Source: Catalimonadaceae bacterium JC749 (GTDB taxonomy: Bacteria > Bacteroidota > Bacteroidia > Cytophagales > Cyclobacteriaceae). From it: DNA of 64,000 bases. Below the pieces are notes generated by a model. It saw only the letters and a program-made list of their open reading frames with translations, was not told where the DNA came from and searched no databases. Made by a program: the position numbers and the translations under genes. Position 1 is the first letter of the stretch. Each line of letters starts with the position of its first letter. Of this stretch, positions 7,463 to 15,777 are shown piece after piece. Location of the stretch: contig JAJNNC010000009.1 in assembly GCA_021730635.1 (NCBI GenBank), positions 62,001 to 126,000 of the forward strand, read 5' to 3'.

Positions 7463-7987
7463 CTAAAGATGATCTCTCTTAACAGGTTTCCTGATCAATT
7501 GAAAGGTAGCAATCAGGGTTTCCTCACTGGTCTGGTTGTTATCCAACACCCCCGCAAAGTTTAAATTTTTGCTGGCCGCCTGCAGGTTGATTGCTCTCAC
7601 ATGTTCATCAGAAACATTGACATGGATAGACTGATCTCTGGTTTTCACCCTTCTCAGACATTCTTCCAGCTCGGTTTTTACCTGGATCAGCACAACCCTG
7701 TAATCGCCCTGTAAGCGCAACAGCATCTGATCAAAAGCATCCGTAAGCCCGGTGGATTCGAAAATTACTTCCTCTACTGTCTTCAGTTTCTCTCTGACCG
7801 CCTGTTCAATACTTTGAAATACCTCCTGAATATAATCTACATCATGGTATTGCCTTTCTTTTTTCACTTGTAAGGCAATATCCTCTACCCTTAGAAAAGG
7901 AATTTGTAAACGGCGATCCACTAGCGTACCAATAAAAGTTTTGCCGCTCCCTTTGGGGCCAATGAGTATGTAAATGCTTTTTTCCAT
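7463..7987 (-). CDS. Small P-loop kinase (shikimate/adenylate kinase-like)
   Basis: 174 residues. A Walker A motif GPKGSGKT lies at about 9-16 directly after the first strand IYILIG, the typical start of nucleoside- and shikimate-type kinases. A DxD-like segment and RVVLIQVKTELEECLRRVKTRDQS (about 116-139) resemble the lid and adenine-contact region. The family phosphorylates a small metabolite with ATP, or acts as an AAA_33-type kinase; the shikimate-binding residues are not obvious, so the substrate is open. It stands alone on the minus strand. The intergenic DNA before it holds two GGTRYACA pairs. Confidence 0.65.
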   Translation of the reverse strand: MEKSIYILIGPKGSGKTFIGTLVDRRLQIPFLRVEDIALQVKKERQYHDVDYIQEVFQSIEQAVREKLKTVEEVIFESTGLTDAFDQMLLRLQGDYRVVLIQVKTELEECLRRVKTRDQSIHVNVSDEHVRAINLQAASKNLNFAGVLDNNQTSEETLIATFQLIRKPVKRDHL

Positions 7988-8380
7988 AGTAAATTAAACG
8001 ACTGTACAATAATAACATTGGTTGCCAATCCATAGGAAGGCTCCTTCCTGGTTTGTCAAAGGCAACAGCAAACGTCAGCCCTTTCCCCTGTTGGCTATTC
8101 CTTTTTGTTTTTCTAAATGAAATACTTTATGGGCAGGATCACCACAGTACTACAGCTATCAGTAAAATTAACACAGTCCCTCAGGTTTTTCTAGCACTAA
8201 CTATTCATAAACTAAAAAAATTGATTCACTGTAAAATGAGCTGTAGATAACCTTTTTGCCTCCATCATGAAGCCACATAGCAACCGGAATGCAACATGGC
8301 TGACACAGTAAACTGCTGTGTCCATCCTATTATTGGCACAGGCAAGATAATTGATTCTCAGTCAAATACCATCATAAAAA

Positions 8381-8399
8381 GGTGTACAATAAGTGTACG
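8381..8399 (+). promoter_or_regulatory. GGTRYACA direct-repeat pair, copy 3
   Basis: GGTGTACA (8381-8388), spacer ATA, AGTGTACG (8392-8399), again at 11-bp pitch; the second half-site departs from the consensus at its first and last base. It lies about 230 bp upstream of the HExxH protein start. Confidence 0.5.
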
Positions 8400-8510
8400 G
8401 GCTACGCTATTCTGTTTACAAAAAAGCTGACAGAAAAAATCAATAACAATACATAAAGGTTGGTAAAGGAACATTCATGTTTACTTTTTGTCAACTTCAA
8501 AAATGAATGC

Positions 8511-8529
8511 TGTATACCTCTTGTGTACC
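8511..8529 (-). promoter_or_regulatory. GGTRYACA direct-repeat pair, copy 4 (inverted)
   Basis: Read on the minus strand: GGTACACA (8529-8522), spacer AGA, GGTATACA (8518-8511), 11-bp pitch. Both half-sites match the consensus exactly. It sits about 100 bp before the ATG at 8628 and points towards copy 3. Confidence 0.55.
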
Positions 8530-8627
8530 TGAAAATTGATCCATCCTCTACCCTGTCAGCGTACAGAATACTAATCACGATGCCTCCTACTGGCATCAAT
8601 TATCTCATACATTATCGTTTGTTAGCC

Positions 8628-9194
8628 ATGTTTTATTACAAGAAAATTGTGCTTTTACTTTCTTTCCTGTGTTTGCTCTCCGTGCAGGCTAATGGCTCAC
8701 GGGCGCATGTCACGGTACTACAGAAAGGAAGATTTCAACCCATTGTGGAGGCAGCCCGGTTTTTAGCACAACATTTTGCCCTCCCATCAGAGGTTTATAT
8801 CATTATTACTATCCATGACAAGGTGCCGCCCCGGGTCGATGGATTTACTTTGTATGAAGACCTGACTGATTATGAACATAAAAAGCAAGTATTGATTACC
8901 ATCAGCAGTAAAATACCCCTGAGAAATCAGCTGGCCGTATTAGCCCATGAGATGGTGCATGTAAAGCAATTTGTCCGTGGCGAGCTGGTCGAGCTGCAGG
9001 ATCATTGTTATCAGTGGAAAGGAATGCCCGGGCAGAACATACATTCTCTGGATTATCTGGACCGACCCTGGGAAAAGGAAGCCTTGAAGATGCAGCACAA
9101 ACTGGTCAATCTTTACAAAAGAGCAAAGCATCTTCCTAAGGAGGAAACTATCCCGGAGGAGGCACAACCGGTTGCTTATGAGGCGGTACCCTGA
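8628..9194 (+). CDS. Exported HExxH protein, putative zinc metallopeptidase
   Basis: 188 residues from the ATG at 8628. A longer frame from 8460 adds a non-signal-like extension that overlaps the repeat pair at 8511, so I prefer the internal start, which opens with a good Sec signal (FYYKKIVLLLSFLCLLSVQA). LAVLAHEMVHVKQF gives a zinc-binding HExxH at H107-H111, in the position seen in SprT-like and DUF-type small metallopeptidases. The third zinc ligand is not certain; glutamates in PWEKEA are candidates. Substrate unknown. Probably periplasmic, because no lipobox cysteine follows the signal. It converges with the haloperoxidase-like gene. Confidence 0.75.
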   Translation: MFYYKKIVLLLSFLCLLSVQANGSRAHVTVLQKGRFQPIVEAARFLAQHFALPSEVYIIITIHDKVPPRVDGFTLYEDLTDYEHKKQVLITISSKIPLRNQLAVLAHEMVHVKQFVRGELVELQDHCYQWKGMPGQNIHSLDYLDRPWEKEALKMQHKLVNLYKRAKHLPKEETIPEEAQPVAYEAVP

Positions 9195-9240
9195 CTTCCA
9201 TTCCCCAGGCCTGTGCAGTCCAACGAACTAAATGAATGTA

Positions 9241-10575
9241 TTATTCTTTCATTGCCTCTCTGGGGCGTAAGTAATGGGTGTAAATATGTTGGGCCACTTT
9301 TCTGCCCTGCACTTTCCCTTCCTCTGTAGCAAACCGGAAATGATAACCGTTCATAATCCTTGAGTTGGCACAGTCGTTGGCCACTGAATCCAGATGATGA
9401 TAGGTTCTTGTTTTTGCTTCCGGCAAGGCTGTGACCGACTCCATTGTAAAAGAAACCTCCGGACTGCCATAGACATGGCTCAGTATTTCCGCTCCGCCCG
9501 CTGCTACCGCGGCATGGGCCGACGGATATTCCGGCCAGGGGGGTGTTTGCATTTCAGGTTGCCAGTCGGGATCAGGTTCTGTCTCAGGATTGTGATCGGT
9601 ATCTCCCTGATGAATGGCGGTCACAGGCCTCCAGGTGTCATAATGGTATTTACTGTCGAAGGATACCAGATACATATCATACAGATTCATGTTGATCAGG
9701 GCAAACATACGGGCGGTTTCCAATAAGGAAAGATTCCTTTCTTTCGCGGTGATTCTGCCTATTCTGTTCCATCCATGTTCGGCAAACTCAGCCCACCAAT
9801 GGGCATAGTGCGTCTGATCCTGTGACCTTACCTGGCTCTCTTTGCATCCGTATTCCTTCACTTCCCTGTAATCTTTGGCATAGGTTTCACTGCTCAAAGA
9901 GGGAGGCAGTGGGGATCTGAATTGCGCCAACGAATCCAAGGTAAAAGGCCGGGCATACGAAAAGTCAGGTTTCCATACCCAATCGAAGCCGGGGGTATAC
10001 TGATAGTCTCCGGGTTTGGTCATAGGTGTATAGTCTCCATTCTTTTCATGCCCATCCCCTTCTCTTAGGGCAATCATTTTCTCGGCTGATAATTGTCCAA
10101 GCTGTATCCCTTGCGCTTTGGCTACTCCCTCCTCTACCGAGGCAAGCCATCGGTTACAAACGGCTTGAATGGTATCTTTTCTACCGGCATACGCTTTTTC
10201 CAAAACCACACGGGCAGCCTGCGCAGCTGCGGCTAAGGGATCTGCTTTCTCAAATTCTCCTGAGAATGCATAGGGTTCGTACTGGGGCTCAATGGCATTG
10301 AACGCATCATGAATGGCTAAATGCGACATTGCCAAGGCCCTCACCCCAATGAAAGACAGAAACTGATCATGTTCATTGGCGATGGTATAAGCCAGCTTGT
10401 TTAAGTCAAGGATGATGTCATTGCCAAGCTGCTCCAAAACGCTTCGCTCTTTTTCTTCGGCTGTCATGGCATCCTGCCGGCAGGCTAACAGTAGTAGAGA
10501 GGCGGAAAGTATCATCACTGTAAAACCTACGCTAAGGATGCCTGAACTTTTTTTAATTTTTTCTTTCGCGGTCAT
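9241..10575 (-). CDS. Vanadium-dependent haloperoxidase-like lipoprotein (PAP2 superfamily)
   Basis: 444 residues. An export signal ends in LLLLAC, a lipobox with C32. The vanadate/phosphate-binding signature is complete: K309-x6-R316-P317, PSAH at 351-354 (PSGH in most members) and SRIMNGYH at 405-412. This fits vanadium haloperoxidases and membrane-tethered PAP2 phosphatases, which share the fold. Bacterial vanadium haloperoxidase homologues are often secreted; without biochemical data the enzyme could oxidise halide with H2O2 or hydrolyse phosphate. A -7 element lies 33 bp upstream and a divergent-type AraC gene follows beyond it on the same strand. Confidence 0.85.
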   Translation of the reverse strand: MTAKEKIKKSSGILSVGFTVMILSASLLLLACRQDAMTAEEKERSVLEQLGNDIILDLNKLAYTIANEHDQFLSFIGVRALAMSHLAIHDAFNAIEPQYEPYAFSGEFEKADPLAAAAQAARVVLEKAYAGRKDTIQAVCNRWLASVEEGVAKAQGIQLGQLSAEKMIALREGDGHEKNGDYTPMTKPGDYQYTPGFDWVWKPDFSYARPFTLDSLAQFRSPLPPSLSSETYAKDYREVKEYGCKESQVRSQDQTHYAHWWAEFAEHGWNRIGRITAKERNLSLLETARMFALINMNLYDMYLVSFDSKYHYDTWRPVTAIHQGDTDHNPETEPDPDWQPEMQTPPWPEYPSAHAAVAAGGAEILSHVYGSPEVSFTMESVTALPEAKTRTYHHLDSVANDCANSRIMNGYHFRFATEEGKVQGRKVAQHIYTHYLRPREAMKE

Positions 10576-10607
10576 GATACATTGGATTTATTTGAAACAC
10601 TGCGCTT

Positions 10608-10615
10608 CAAATGTA
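10608..10615 (-). promoter_or_regulatory. -7 element for the haloperoxidase-like gene
   Basis: TACATTTG on the minus strand matches TAnnTTTG 33 bp before the ATG at 10575. Confidence 0.5.
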
Positions 10616-10675
10616 ATGACCCTTACAAAAACAGGATTTGCTTATCAAGTCAAAAAATGTGTCAGGAAGCTCATG

Positions 10676-11554
10676 CTAAAGATTCGCTTCCTGTTCTTGC
10701 CCTAGCCTTTTAAAATGCAGGGGAGGCTGTTTGAAGATTTCCTTGAAAGCTTTGATAAAATGGGAGGTGTTCTCAAAACCACTTTCCAGCGTGATTTCAT
10801 TGATATTCATATCGGTTGTCTCTAATAGGAATTTTCCATATTCCAGCCTACGCGCTTTCAGCCATCTGCCAGGGGTGGTATCATAAATTTCTGTAAAATC
10901 TCTTTTGAAAGCAGCCAGGCTCCTGCCGCATAAGGCCGCATATTCCGCTAATTTCAGATGAGAGGCAAAGTTGGCTTCCATCACGGCTTTGATGGACCGT
11001 TTTTTGTCGCAGCACAATTCTTTGAAATAGTGGATCAATAAGGCATTATGCCTGCTGGTCATGATGTTGACAATCAGTTCTTCGAATTTAATTTTGAGCA
11101 GGCTTTTGGAGGGTGGTGTGGGCTGGGAGAAGTAGCTCAGCACAGAAACAAAATAGGTATAGAGCATTTCATCCAATTCCAAAGGGATGATGGAATCAGT
11201 AGAGAGGTTATCCTGCTCCTTTTGCAATTCAGGAATGCGATTTTTTATTACTGTTTTGATAAACTCATCCGGGACAAAAATGAGTAGGGCACAGTAGTCG
11301 CCATCCAGCACTTTATAGGTTCGATGGGTGCCTTTTTTTACAAATACACTATCCCCCTTTCCAATGAGATACTCGTGGTCCGGCGTCTTCCATCTGATGC
11401 TGCCCCTGATGGTATATACAAAATAGTTTTTTTGCGTCCAATAGTCGAGTCTTTCTACTTCAATCGGACAGTCGTAGGCAGTAAACAGCAGTTCATCTAC
11501 ATTAAATTGCCTGAAGATTGGATTTCCCTCTACAAACTCGAGAAAATTAAACAT
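10676..11554 (-). CDS. AraC family transcriptional regulator (cupin-type sensor)
   Basis: 292 residues. The N-terminal part has a cupin-like sensor (FVYTIRGSIRWKTPDHEYLIGKGDSVFVKKGTHRTY, about 45-80). The C-terminal part has two AraC helix-turn-helix units (LAEYAALCGRSLAAFKRDF and NINEITLESGFENTSHFIKAFKEIF). It resembles the ExsA-like AraC group. The truncated AraC remnant at 35244-35519 belongs to the same group, sharing the RSLA-F-RDF and PGRWL patterns. It may control the haloperoxidase-like gene 100 bp downstream; this rests on position only. Confidence 0.85.
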   Translation of the reverse strand: MFNFLEFVEGNPIFRQFNVDELLFTAYDCPIEVERLDYWTQKNYFVYTIRGSIRWKTPDHEYLIGKGDSVFVKKGTHRTYKVLDGDYCALLIFVPDEFIKTVIKNRIPELQKEQDNLSTDSIIPLELDEMLYTYFVSVLSYFSQPTPPSKSLLKIKFEELIVNIMTSRHNALLIHYFKELCCDKKRSIKAVMEANFASHLKLAEYAALCGRSLAAFKRDFTEIYDTTPGRWLKARRLEYGKFLLETTDMNINEITLESGFENTSHFIKAFKEIFKQPPLHFKRLGQEQEANL

Positions 11555-11714
11555 ATCACTTTCAGTTTTCCAGCTGTGAACCTTGTTACAGTCGACCGTT
11601 TGAGCAACCTTGTATGAGAAGGACTATCCCCATCCAAAGTATAATACATAAATGATCAAGAGAAAAGCGATTTTACTGTTAGCCAGTGACCTCTCCTTTT
11701 GAATTGTCCGATTA

Positions 11715-12251
11715 TCAGATTTTCCAATGATCAATCAGCTTTGCTTTCATCTGCCCATGTACCTGTTCACAGTTTTCAATAAGTTCGGACTTTTTTCGAG
11801 GTAAATCAACGATTTGCAGGGCTTTTATGATTTCCTCAGTAGGCACTGTGTTTCTCCCTTTTTTTATCGTGCTTTTTACCAGGCAGGAAGCGATTTCTTT
11901 TTCCTGACGCATAATCTTCTGCTCTGTATAAATCCATTTATCATCCACAAAGGAAAGTCTGGTATAGAGCGTCGCTTTCTGAAATACTTTCAGAGGTCGG
12001 TAAAACTGGGCAGAGATCGCCTGGCTGGGAAAATACCATTTGTTTTTCATGGCCAATCGTAGAAAACCTGTCCTGACCATAAAATCAGTACGTCCTGTTT
12101 CCATCACTGTCAGTATGGCCGCATGGTTCATCACAGAAACATCAATGTCTGTGATCCAGACCCGAAAAGTCAGTGATGCGGTGTCTGTGGCCAGGATTTT
12201 ACTTTTTAGCTTCGCCTGTAAGAGCGCAATAATCAGTCTGAGCCATCTCAT
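11715..12251 (-). CDS. Hotdog-fold thioesterase-like protein
   Basis: 178 residues. The VWITDIDVSVMNHAAILTVMETGRTDFMVRTG segment (about 32-63) follows the hotdog-fold pattern of 4HBT-type acyl-CoA thioesterases, with D35/D37 and N42-H43 near the usual active-site loop, then SAQFYRPLKVFQKATLYTRLSFVDDKWIYTEQKI as the core sheet. It is likely a cytoplasmic or membrane-associated acyl-CoA thioesterase of the THEM6-like group. No operon partner is evident. The N-terminal ten residues are hydrophobic, but no cleavage site is visible. Confidence 0.7.
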   Translation of the reverse strand: MRWLRLIIALLQAKLKSKILATDTASLTFRVWITDIDVSVMNHAAILTVMETGRTDFMVRTGFLRLAMKNKWYFPSQAISAQFYRPLKVFQKATLYTRLSFVDDKWIYTEQKIMRQEKEIASCLVKSTIKKGRNTVPTEEIIKALQIVDLPRKKSELIENCEQVHGQMKAKLIDHWKI

Positions 12252-12528
12252 GTTATGGGGTCATCAAATACCATATTTTACGATTTACACATCCAAAAGG
12301 CACCCCTTGAACCCTCTGAAAACAACGCTAGACCTACACTGTCGAATAGGGAAGCATTTCACTTCCACTCATTTGCGTACCCCTGCGTCGTTTTTCAGGC
12401 TGCTATCCGTTCAATGGCTTTGGATACAAACCTCAATATAGCGGCGATGGCCTGTAAATTCAACAAAATGAAAGCCTAAAGCGCTGAAAATTTCAGTGTA
12501 GCAAACGCAAAGGAAAAGGTAGCAGAGG

Positions 12529-12840
12529 CTATGTATCTTGTGCTACAGAGGTAAAGGTTCCTGTTTTCTCTTCGGTTACATAAAGATATTGCAACGAAGC
12601 ACTGAGTTGATGATAGGACTCCGCCTTGGTTTGCCGGAAATCATCATAGGTTTGTTTATCCACCCAGGTATCTATCAGCAGATAGGTGTTTTCTTCTTCC
12701 TCACTTTTATATAAGAAAGAACCCTTGTAGTGGCTCGATTGGCTAAAGAACACAGACCAGGTTCCGGCGGATCCGTATTCATCTTCAAATTTTTCTCTAT
12801 TGGCCGGTTTTATTTTGTATTTCCAAATAATTAGGTACAT
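12529..12840 (-). CDS. Antibiotic biosynthesis monooxygenase-fold protein
   Basis: About 103 residues from the ATG at 12840; a longer frame from 12864 adds eight lysine-rich residues. MYLIIWKYKIKPANREKFEDEYG is the first strand and helix of the ferredoxin-like ABM fold, and LLIDTWVDKQTYDDFRQT matches the central part. Members are small dimeric oxygenases, haem-degrading enzymes or unknowns; no catalytic residue can be assigned here. It lies 24-48 bp downstream of the class III cyclase gene on the same strand and may be co-transcribed. Confidence 0.65.
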   Translation of the reverse strand: MYLIIWKYKIKPANREKFEDEYGSAGTWSVFFSQSSHYKGSFLYKSEEEENTYLLIDTWVDKQTYDDFRQTKAESYHQLSASLQYLYVTEEKTGTFTSVAQDT

Positions 12841-12887
12841 ATCCTTTTTGGGCTTTGGTCTCATGGGATAACCCTTGGGATTCTATA

Positions 12888-14009
12888 TCAGAAAATGGTT
12901 TCCGGAGCCAGTTTCTCACTGGAAAGATCCAGCTTATTTTCTTCAACACTAAATACCATAATATCCTCTACTTTACCGCGTAAAGGTATTTTACCGATGG
13001 GCCTGACGATAAAGTCCTGACTAAAATGTAACATGTTCGCCAGTCCTTCGGAAATTAACAATTTTTTGTCCATTTCCCTACACAGGTGCTGTATCCGGGA
13101 TGCCGTATTCAAGGTGTCTCCATGAAAAGCAATCTCCCTTTTGATTTCCCCCACTTCGGCCACGGTTACTTTGCCTACATTCAGGCCCGCCTTAAATGCC
13201 GGCTCTGTTCCGTATTCCGTCTGGTAGTAGGTCCCTTTGGAGGCCAGCCCTTTGGTAAAATTGAAATAGGCTTTGATGCAGTTATTGTCTTTAAGGCCTT
13301 TGGCGATTGGCCAGGAAAGGACCACCTCATCCCCGACATATTGATAGACCTCGGCATCATTTTGCGCAACCACATAGAGCTCGCTAAAGCAATCCTGGAG
13401 CAATCGGCTATATCTGACATGGCCCAGCTTCTCAGCGATGGAAGTAGAGGATTTAAGATCCAGAAACATGAAGATTCTATTTTCTTCTTTGGGTCGGTAA
13501 AAGGTTCCTGTCAGCATCTTCCACAGATTACCGGGTCCGAATTTGAGGCTTACCTGACGGATAAAGTTGATCAGGAAGGTCACCACTGACATATACACCA
13601 CCGGGACCATCAGTCTGGAGGAGAAAATTTTCTCAGACCATACTTTAAAATCAAAAGTCCCGAGGGTGATGATAAAGTTCAGGATGGTGATGGCGGCAAA
13701 GGAGAGTATGAAAATGAAAACATAAAAAATGCTTTTCAACAGAATCAGTTTCCCGTAACTCATCCGGCGAAACCTATGATTTTCAAAGCCCGCTTCTAAC
13801 AACCCATGCAACAGACCGATAAACAGTCCTCCCAGGGTAGCCAGCTTGAAAAACATGGTATAATTTAGAACCGCTGATTGATCAAAAGGATTGTTGAGCG
13901 GACTTACATGGCCTATGTATCGAACAACGATATACAAGTTGGCGGCAAACACCCAAAACAGGATAAGCTTTGCCGTCAATTTGAATTGCTTTTGATACAG
14001 TACTTTCAT
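12888..14009 (-). CDS. Membrane-anchored class III adenylate/guanylate cyclase
   Basis: 373 residues. Four hydrophobic spans occupy about residues 10-150, followed by a class III nucleotidyl cyclase domain from about 178. The two metal aspartates are visible in FMFLDLKSSTS (D184) and YQYVGDEVVLSW (D227), and the transition-state pair in GDTLNTASRIQ (N301, R305). All key residues are kept, so the enzyme should make cAMP or cGMP, with the catalytic domain facing the cytoplasm. The choice of ATP or GTP cannot be read confidently. No HAMP or other sensor is seen between membrane and catalytic domains. Confidence 0.85.
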   Translation of the reverse strand: MKVLYQKQFKLTAKLILFWVFAANLYIVVRYIGHVSPLNNPFDQSAVLNYTMFFKLATLGGLFIGLLHGLLEAGFENHRFRRMSYGKLILLKSIFYVFIFILSFAAITILNFIITLGTFDFKVWSEKIFSSRLMVPVVYMSVVTFLINFIRQVSLKFGPGNLWKMLTGTFYRPKEENRIFMFLDLKSSTSIAEKLGHVRYSRLLQDCFSELYVVAQNDAEVYQYVGDEVVLSWPIAKGLKDNNCIKAYFNFTKGLASKGTYYQTEYGTEPAFKAGLNVGKVTVAEVGEIKREIAFHGDTLNTASRIQHLCREMDKKLLISEGLANMLHFSQDFIVRPIGKIPLRGKVEDIMVFSVEENKLDLSSEKLAPETIF

Positions 14010-14198
14010 GGTAGATCAGATCATTCTTCCGGCAGTTGGGAATCCTTTTAGGGCATACCCCTTACCGTCTATAAATATAGTGAATGCTTCTGATCCATGC
14101 AGCCCCTTTCTCAAATGAGATATGGCAGGTTATTCCATTACCGGGGCATTGAATGCGTTATCTTCTTTTCATGAACTAAAGTCCATGCTTCTGCCGGA

Positions 14199-15473
14199 TT
14201 ATCGTCGTTTTCGCCAATAGGTTCTGCGACGCTTTTGCTGGCTAGTGCTAACATTACCATCACGCTGGCTTCCCTGCTGGGCTTGCTTTGGCTTTTGCAG
14301 GGTCACTGGCATCGTTTCGAGGACCTCTTCCGGGTTGTCCTCAAGAAAAGGGTGTGCTGTCACTACCGGGATTTTCTGGTTGATCATTTGCTGGATGTCA
14401 CGCAGGTAGGTCTTTTCCTCTGTATCACAGAATGAAAGCGCAATGCCACTGGCTCCAGCCCTACCTGTACGGCCAATGCGGTGAACGTAAGTCTCAGGAA
14501 TGTTGGGCAGGTCGTAGTTGATCACATGCGAGAGTTCCTCCACATCGATCCCACGGGCGGCGATGTCGGTGGCTACCAGCACATTAGTATGGCCACTTTT
14601 AAACTTACCCAACGCCTGTTGGCGTGCACTTTGAGATTTGTTTCCATGAATGGCATTGGCATTAATGCCTGCCTTTTCCAGTAACCTGACGATCTTATTG
14701 GCACCATGTTTTGTCCGGGAAAATACCAGTGCCGAATCGTAAGGCTCTGTTTGCAGCAAATGAACCAGTAATTTGGATTTGCTTTTCTTACTCACAAAAT
14801 ATACGGATTGATCTACCTTCTCCGCTGTGGTCTGTTCCGGCTTCACGATTACTTTTTCCGGATTTCCCAGAATCTTGCGTGACAGGTCTACTATGTCTGG
14901 TGGCATGGTAGCGGAAAAAAACAGAGACTGTCTTTTCACAGGTAATTGGGCGATGATCTTACGAATATCGTGAATAAAGCCCATGTCGAGCATACGGTCT
15001 GCTTCATCCAACACGAAGTAACGGAGGTCTTTTAAGGTAACCAGCCCCTGCCCCATCAAATCCAGCAGCCGCCCTGGTGTTGCAATCAGAATGTCTACTC
15101 CCTCGCGAAGCGACTGAACTTGAACACCCTGTTTTACCCCACCAAAAATAACAGTGTTTTTAAGGCCAGTAAATTTTCCATAAGCTGTAAAGCTATCTGC
15201 TATCTGTATTGCCAGTTCCCGTGTAGGGGTTATCACCAGTGCCCTGGTCTTGCGAGGGCCTTTGTAGGTATCCCTCTCATGATAGAGATGTTGCAAGATG
15301 GGAATAGCGAAAGCAGCTGTCTTACCCGTACCGGTTTGGGCACAGGCGAGTAAATCTTTTTTGCGCAGCAAAATTGGGATAGCTTGTTTCTGGATCGGGG
15401 TGGGTTGGGAATAGCCTTCGGCCCTGAGGGCTCTCAGGATAGGCTCTATTATTTCTAAATCTTTAAAAGTCAT
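14199..15473 (-). CDS. rhlE: DEAD-box RNA helicase, RhlE type
   Basis: About 424 residues. All helicase motifs are present: Q-motif PTPIQKQAIPIL, Walker A AQTGTGKT, PTRELA, TPGR, DEAD, SAT, then ATDIAARGIDV and HRIGRTGR in the second RecA domain. A short basic C-terminal tail (KRRRTYWRKRR) is the usual RNA-contact extension. The start is taken at MTFKDLEIIEP, the typical RhlE beginning; an ATG two codons upstream (15479) is equally possible. It unwinds RNA in ribosome assembly or RNA decay, often under cold stress. A -7 element lies just upstream. Confidence 0.95.
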   Translation of the reverse strand: MTFKDLEIIEPILRALRAEGYSQPTPIQKQAIPILLRKKDLLACAQTGTGKTAAFAIPILQHLYHERDTYKGPRKTRALVITPTRELAIQIADSFTAYGKFTGLKNTVIFGGVKQGVQVQSLREGVDILIATPGRLLDLMGQGLVTLKDLRYFVLDEADRMLDMGFIHDIRKIIAQLPVKRQSLFFSATMPPDIVDLSRKILGNPEKVIVKPEQTTAEKVDQSVYFVSKKSKSKLLVHLLQTEPYDSALVFSRTKHGANKIVRLLEKAGINANAIHGNKSQSARQQALGKFKSGHTNVLVATDIAARGIDVEELSHVINYDLPNIPETYVHRIGRTGRAGASGIALSFCDTEEKTYLRDIQQMINQKIPVVTAHPFLEDNPEEVLETMPVTLQKPKQAQQGSQRDGNVSTSQQKRRRTYWRKRR

Positions 15474-15500
15474 GTTCATCTATTAATATCATATAAGCGA

Positions 15501-15508
15501 CAAAGGTA
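15501..15508 (-). promoter_or_regulatory. -7 element for the DEAD-box helicase
   Basis: TACCTTTG on the minus strand matches TAnnTTTG, 22-28 bp before the two possible start codons. Confidence 0.5.
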
Positions 15509-15574
15509 GGTGAATAGTTCAGATATGTAGCCAGAAGGTGGAAATAGTTAGTTTTTACAACAAAGGAAAAATAG

Positions 15575-15615
15575 CCAGGCATCCCATGCCTTATCGACCT
15601 GGGAACAATGCCTGG
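15575..15615 (-). terminator. Candidate terminator after lpd
   Basis: CCAGGCAT (15575-15582) and ATGCCTGG (15608-15615) form a perfect 8-bp outer stem; inside, CCCA and TGGG can add a second stem. On the minus strand it is followed by CTATTTTTCC. It lies about 165 bp beyond the lpd stop codon and shortly before the helicase promoter, so it probably separates the two units. The large loop makes it less certain than the other terminators. Confidence 0.5.
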
Positions 15616-15777
15616 TATTTATTTTAGGCTTTGTCAGACAAATACCCTTAGGCCCAGCCCTGCCTGAAAAGCATTTTTTCGTCCCTGCACTTCAGTTCTT
15701 TGATCCACCATAGCTCCGGCTATACTAAATAAACGTGCCTTCGTTTAACAACAAAATCTGCTGGCCAGCATCCTGGT

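Larger units (their letters stand above)
7988..8627. other. Divergent gene-free stretch with two converging repeat pairs
   Basis: 640 bp between two divergent genes. Short open frames on either strand look spurious. It contains GGTRYACA pairs at 8381-8399 (plus orientation) and 8511-8529 (minus orientation) that face each other 130 bp apart, which could control the plus-strand HExxH gene, the minus-strand kinase-like gene, or both. Confidence 0.5.
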
